Shown here one piece after another: positions 6,152 to 9,515 of a DNA stretch of 9,515 nt (its first letter is position 1; each line of letters starts with the position of its first letter). Under the pieces are notes generated by a model, which saw nothing but the letters and a program-made list of their open reading frames with translations, did no database searches and was not told the origin of the DNA. A program made the translations under genes and the position numbers. Location: the NCBI GenBank assembly GCA_046152925.1, contig JBJXFX010000066.1:1-9515 (forward strand). Reading direction: 5' to 3'. Origin of the DNA: CAMAUF01 sp046152925. Its GTDB lineage: Bacteria; Chloroflexota; Dehalococcoidia; Tepidiformales; Tepidiformaceae.

Positions 6152-6239
6152 GCCGCTTGCATGAAGACGGCCCCGGTCAATCATTCGGGGCGCTGTTCAG
6201 GACAGGCTTTCCGGCCTGTTTTCATGCCCAGAATCCGGC
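6152..6239 (+). promoter_or_regulatory. Candidate structured leader RNA (three-way junction) upstream of rpsL
   Basis: By eye this stretch folds as a three-way junction. The closing helix P1 pairs GCATGAA (6159-6165) with TTCATGC (6221-6227), seven perfect pairs. P2 pairs GCCCCG (6170-6175) with CGGGGC (6186-6191) around a 10-nt loop. P3 pairs ACAGGC (6202-6207) with GCCTGT (6214-6219) around TTTCCG. A four-pair extension, GCCG (6152-6155) with CGGC (6236-6239), may close the whole. It lies in the leader of an operon encoding S12 and S7; S7 is known in E. coli to repress its own operon through an mRNA structure, although there the site lies between rpsL and rpsG. Regulation by S7, S12 or another factor here is inference. 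I do not recognise a named RNA family. Confidence 0.5.
6199..6222 (+). terminator. Terminator-like hairpin in the rpsL leader (possible attenuator)
   Basis: The core ACAGGC/GCCTGT stem (6202-6207 with 6214-6219) is followed at once by three more T, and the stem can be extended outward by G-U and A-U pairs to 6199/6222. The GC content is modest for an intrinsic terminator and the U-tract is only four bases. The same T bases pair with 6164-6165 in the three-way-junction fold, so termination and junction closure would compete. Because the operon must be read through, it would act as an attenuator if it terminates at all. Confidence 0.35.
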
Positions 6240-6272
6240 AACGCCCAGAGGCTCCCGCGAAGGAGGCTCAGG

Positions 6273-6290
6273 GCGAGTGCGCCAACTCGC
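6273..6290 (+). other. Hairpin abutting the rpsL ribosome binding site
   Basis: GCGAGT (6273-6278) and ACTCGC (6285-6290) are perfect complements around a 6-nt loop. The Shine-Dalgarno of rpsL, GAAGGG at 6293-6298, begins 3 nt after the stem, so the fold leaves the site free but could affect ribosome loading. Confidence 0.4.
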
Positions 6291-6306
6291 GTGAAGGGAA
6301 GCAGGG

Positions 6307-6747
6307 ATGCCGACCATCAATCAGCTGGTCCGCAAGGGCCGCACACCAAAGAACAAGAAGTCCAAGGCGCCAGCCTTGCTCTTCAGCTTCAACAGCAACA
6401 CTGGCCGCACGCTCAAAGTGGCGGGCCAGGGGTCGCCGCAGAAGCGCGGGGTCTGCACGCAAGTGCGCACGCAGACGCCGAAGAAGCCGAACTCGGCCCT
6501 CCGGAAGGTGGCCCGCGTGCGGTTGAGCAACCTCATTGAGGTGACGGCCTACATCCCCGGAGAGGGCCACAGCCTCCAGGAGCACTCGGTTGTGCTGGTC
6601 CGCGGCGGCCGCGTGAAGGACCTGCCGGGCGTGCGCTACCACATCGTCCGCGGCGCGCTCGACTCGACCGGTGTCAACAACCGGAAGCAGGGCCGCAGCA
6701 AGTATGGCACTCGCAAGAATGCCCAGGCCGCTGGCCGGCGGAAATAG
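6307..6747 (+). CDS. rpsL: 30S ribosomal protein S12
   Basis: A 146-residue S12, the decoding-site protein of the small subunit. PQKRGVC at 44-50, TPKKPNSALRK at 57-67, GEGHSLQEHSVVL at 85-97, and GRVKDLPGVRYHIVRG at 101-116 are near-universal. K59 and K104 correspond to E. coli K43 and K88, where streptomycin-resistance changes arise; both are wild type. D105 is the residue methylthiolated in some bacteria. Between PAL (22-24) and PQKRGVC there are 19 residues, against 3 in E. coli and about 16 in Bacillus, which explains the length over the usual 124. GAAGGG at 6293-6298 lies 8 nt before the ATG. It is the first gene of the str operon, and a long leader precedes it. Confidence 0.98.
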   Translation: MPTINQLVRKGRTPKNKKSKAPALLFSFNSNTGRTLKVAGQGSPQKRGVCTQVRTQTPKKPNSALRKVARVRLSNLIEVTAYIPGEGHSLQEHSVVLVRGGRVKDLPGVRYHIVRGALDSTGVNNRKQGRSKYGTRKNAQAAGRRK

Positions 6748-6764
6748 CCGGCGCCCTTAGCCGG
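6748..6764 (+). other. Intercistronic hairpin between rpsL and rpsG
   Basis: Directly after the rpsL stop, CCGGC (6748-6752) pairs with GCCGG (6760-6764) around a 7-nt loop, filling half of the 34-bp gap. The rpsG ribosome binding site (GGAGA, 6769-6773) follows 4 nt later. In E. coli the rpsL-rpsG gap is where S7 represses translation, but that site is longer, and similarity here is positional only. Confidence 0.4.
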
Positions 6765-6781
6765 ATTCGGAGAACGTAGAT

Positions 6782-7252
6782 ATGGCGCGACGCAATCGCC
6801 CCGAGAAGCGGCCAACGCCGCCGGACGCCCGCTATGCGAACGTCCACGTCCAAATCCTGATCAACAAGCTCATGACGCGCGGCAAGAAGAGCACGTCGGA
6901 GCGGGTGATCTATGGGGCGTTCGACCGCATAGGGTCCCAGACGGGCCGCGATCCGTTGGACGTGTTCACCCAGGCGATCCGCAACGCCACGCCGGTGCTC
7001 GAGGTGAAGCCTCGCCGCGTCGGGGGCGCCACTTACCAGGTGCCAGTCGAGATCCGGCCCGACCGCCGCATCGCGTTGGCGATGCGTTGGATCCTGAACT
7101 CAGCGCGCTCCCGCGGTGGCCGTTCGATGTCCGAACGGTTGGCCAGCGAGTTGCTCGATGCCGCAAACAACACCGGCGCCGCCATTAAGCGCCGCGACGA
7201 CACGCACCGGATGGCCGAGGCGAACCGCGCCTTCGTCCATTACCGGTGGTAG
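6782..7252 (+). CDS. rpsG: 30S ribosomal protein S7
   Basis: A full-length 156-residue S7, which nucleates assembly of the head of the small subunit by binding the 3' domain of 16S rRNA. Recognisable segments are INKLMTRGKKS at 27-37, a conserved AIRNATPVLEVKPRRVGGATYQVP region at about 65-88, the middle segment around RWILNSAR (102-109), and the C-terminal HRMAEANRAFVHYRW. GGAGA at 6769-6773 lies 8 nt before the ATG. It lies 34 bp after rpsL and 30 bp before fusA, the standard str operon order. S7 is the usual autogenous repressor of this operon in E. coli. Confidence 0.98.
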   Translation: MARRNRPEKRPTPPDARYANVHVQILINKLMTRGKKSTSERVIYGAFDRIGSQTGRDPLDVFTQAIRNATPVLEVKPRRVGGATYQVPVEIRPDRRIALAMRWILNSARSRGGRSMSERLASELLDAANNTGAAIKRRDDTHRMAEANRAFVHYRW

Positions 7253-7282
7253 GCCTGTAGCGAGAGGTTTGTAGAAGAGCGT

Positions 7283-9361
7283 ATGGCCCGTCGCAACCAG
7301 ATCGAGCTTACCCGGAACATCGGGATCATTGCCCACATCGATGCGGGTAAGACCACCGTGACCGAGCGCGTCCTTTTTTACACTGGCCGAACGTACAAGA
7401 TCGGCGAGGTGCACGAGGGCGCCGCCACGATGGACTGGATGGAGCAGGAGCGGGAACGCGGTATCACGATTACCTCCGCGGCGACCACCTGCGAGTGGCG
7501 CGACCACACCATCAACATCATCGACACGCCCGGCCACGTGGACTTCACGGCCGAAGTCGAACGCAGCCTTCGCGTGCTCGACGGTGGTGTCGTCTGCTTC
7601 GACTCCGTCGCTGGCGTCGAGCCACAGTCGGAGACGGTCTGGCGCCAAGCGGACAAGTACAGCGTCCCGCGCATCGCCTTCGTCAACAAAATGGACCGCA
7701 CCGGCGCCGACTTCGACCGCACGGTGGACATGATGATCGAGCGCCTCGGGGCGAACCCACTCTGCCTCCACGTCCCCAAGGGTCGCGAAGGCGACTTCGA
7801 TGGCTGCATTGATGTCGTCCAGATGTGCTGGTGGTGGTTCGGCGGCGAAAAGGGCGACTCGGCCGAGCGGCGCGAAATCCCCGCCGAATTCCAGCAGGTC
7901 GCCGAAGCGGCCCGCGAGAAGCTCATCGAAGGCGTCGGGAACGTCGACGACCAGATCGCGCTCAGCTACCTCGAAGGACATGAAATCACGTCGCACGAGC
8001 TGATGGCCGCCATCCGGCGGGTCACGCTCGAAGGCAAGGGCACGCCCGTACTCGCCGGCTCGGCGCTGAAGAACAAGGGCGTCCAACTGATGCTCGACGC
8101 CGTCGTCGACTACTTGCCGAGTCCGTTGGACATCGCCGCGATCAAGGGCATCGACACCAAGACGGGCGAGGAAGTCGAGCGGCGCGCTGAAGACAGCCAG
8201 CCGATGTCGGCCCTCGCGTTCAAGATTGTCTCCGACCCGTTCGTCGGCCGTCTCGCCTATGTCCGCGTATATAGCGGCGTCCTCAAGGCGGGTGAAGGGC
8301 TGCTCAACAGCACAAAGGGCGAGCGCGAGCGCGTCGGCCGCGTGTTGCTGATGCACGCGAACCAGCGCGAAGAGGTCGAGGCGATTTACGCCGGTGGCAT
8401 TGGCGCGGTCGTTGGCCTGAAGAAGACCTTCACCGGCGACACGGTGTGCGCGGCGGATAGCCCCGTTGTCCTGGAGAACATCACCTTCCCCGAGCCGGTC
8501 ATCCGGGTCGCGCTCGAGCCGAAGAGCAAGGAAGACCAAGACCGCATGGCCGAGTCGCTCGGCAAGCTCTCTGAAGAGGACCCGACGTTCCACTGGACGT
8601 TCGATGAAGAGGCCGGCCAGACGCTCATCTCCGGGATGGGCGAGCTCCACCTCGAGGTCATCGTCGACCGCATGCTCCGCGAGCATAAGGTCGCGGCGAA
8701 CGTGGGCCGCCCGCAGGTGAGCTACCGGGAAGCGCTGACGAAGAAGGCGACCGCTGAGGGCCGGTTCGTGCGGCAAAGCGGTGGCCGTGGCCAGTACGGC
8801 GTCGTCGTCCTCGAGATCGAGCCGCTTGAGCGTGGCCAAGGCTTCGTCTTCGAGAACAAGATTGTCGGCGGGTCGGTCGCGAAGGAATACATCAACCCGG
8901 TCCAACAGGGCATCAAGGAAGCGATGCAGAGCGGTGTGCTCGCCGGCTACCCGGTGCTCGATGTGAAGGTGGCGCTGGTCGATGGCCAGATGCACGCCGT
9001 CGACTCGTCGGAAATGGCGTTCAAGAACGCCGGATCCATTGGCTTCAAAGAGGCTGCGAGGAAGGCCGGTCCGGTCATCCTCGAACCGATCATGAAGATC
9101 GAGGTGCGCTGCCCGGAGGACTACTTCGGGCCCATCATCGGCGACATCAACTCCCGGCGCGGGATGGTGTTGGGTACGGAGGCCATGGGTAAGACGCAGA
9201 TCATCAATGCGATGGTCCCGCTGGCCGAAACGTTTGGGTACTCCACGGAGCTCCGGTCCCTTTCCCAGGGCCGCGCGAGCTACAGCATGGAGTTTGCCCA
9301 CTACGAGGAAGTCCCGAAAAACATCGCCGCGACGCTCAGCAAGCAAGCGGTTGGCGCATAA
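7283..9361 (+). CDS. fusA: Elongation factor G
   Basis: A 692-residue translocation GTPase of normal length. GTP-binding motifs are all present: AHIDAGKTT at 17-25, RGITI at 59-63, DTPGHVDF at 81-88 with H85 as the expected catalytic histidine, NKMD at 135-138, and GSAL at 259-262. Domain IV, which enters the decoding site, includes SGGRGQYG, and the C-terminal domain V includes SRRGMVLG. It drives movement of tRNA and mRNA through the ribosome and, with ribosome recycling factor, splits ribosomes. The ATG at 7283 is supported by the standard distance to the first GTP motif; the ribosome binding site is only moderate (GAAGAG at 7274-7279). Motifs are complete, so this is a canonical, active EF-G rather than a divergent paralogue. 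It lies 30 bp after rpsG and 33 bp before tuf. Confidence 0.98.
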   Translation: MARRNQIELTRNIGIIAHIDAGKTTVTERVLFYTGRTYKIGEVHEGAATMDWMEQERERGITITSAATTCEWRDHTINIIDTPGHVDFTAEVERSLRVLDGGVVCFDSVAGVEPQSETVWRQADKYSVPRIAFVNKMDRTGADFDRTVDMMIERLGANPLCLHVPKGREGDFDGCIDVVQMCWWWFGGEKGDSAERREIPAEFQQVAEAAREKLIEGVGNVDDQIALSYLEGHEITSHELMAAIRRVTLEGKGTPVLAGSALKNKGVQLMLDAVVDYLPSPLDIAAIKGIDTKTGEEVERRAEDSQPMSALAFKIVSDPFVGRLAYVRVYSGVLKAGEGLLNSTKGERERVGRVLLMHANQREEVEAIYAGGIGAVVGLKKTFTGDTVCAADSPVVLENITFPEPVIRVALEPKSKEDQDRMAESLGKLSEEDPTFHWTFDEEAGQTLISGMGELHLEVIVDRMLREHKVAANVGRPQVSYREALTKKATAEGRFVRQSGGRGQYGVVVLEIEPLERGQGFVFENKIVGGSVAKEYINPVQQGIKEAMQSGVLAGYPVLDVKVALVDGQMHAVDSSEMAFKNAGSIGFKEAARKAGPVILEPIMKIEVRCPEDYFGPIIGDINSRRGMVLGTEAMGKTQIINAMVPLAETFGYSTELRSLSQGRASYSMEFAHYEEVPKNIAATLSKQAVGA

Positions 9362-9394
9362 CCACCCCTCCAGCAGGGAAAGGAAGGAACAGCG

Positions 9395-9515
<121 letters not shown>

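Noticed and set aside
6161..6526. Plus-strand frame starting with ATG in the rpsL leader, possible leader peptide or upstream gene
   Set aside because: No ribosome binding site before the ATG, it runs out of frame through rpsL, and its first bases are better explained as one strand of helix P1.

Overview
The window is high-GC, densely packed bacterial chromosome. It most resembles Chloroflexota, possibly a Dehalococcoidia-like lineage. The basis is a transketolase split into two subunits, a membrane LysM protein carrying a CPYLG-type four-cysteine module that I associate from memory with that phylum, and an S12 protein with a Gram-positive-like insertion. The taxonomic call is inference; no rRNA or other decisive marker is present.

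Layout. Positions 1-263 (minus) hold the N-terminal 87 codons of ornithine carbamoyltransferase (argF), cut by the window edge. A 90-bp divergent region follows (264-353). In it both flanking genes have a TAnACT -10-like hexamer only 6-7 nt before the start codon and no Shine-Dalgarno, so both transcripts look leaderless. From 354 to 5083 (plus) runs a tight five-gene run: transketolase N subunit, transketolase C subunit (ATGA overlap), a cytoplasmic S9-family serine peptidase, a HIT-family nucleotide hydrolase, and a YqeK-type HD phosphohydrolase. Gaps are -4, 14, 29 and 2 bp. The last two belong to families acting on Ap4A and related nucleotides and are probably translationally coupled. Convergent to this run, at 5111-5920 (minus), lies a membrane protein with a cytoplasmic four-cysteine module, one transmembrane helix, a Thr/Pro/Gly-rich linker and a C-terminal LysM domain.

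From about 6068 to the right edge lies the canonical str operon, rpsL-rpsG-fusA-tuf (S12, S7, EF-G, EF-Tu; tuf is cut after 40 codons). It starts from a clear TTGACA-N16-TACCCT promoter and has an unusually long untranslated leader of about 205 nt.

The most interesting item is that leader. It can fold into a compact three-way junction (6152-6239). One arm is also a terminator-like hairpin whose U-tract is captured by the closing helix. This suggests a ribosomal-protein autoregulatory or attenuation element. Further hairpins sit near the 5' end of the leader, just before the rpsL Shine-Dalgarno, and between rpsL and rpsG. All structures were found by eye and have not been tested by folding or covariation.
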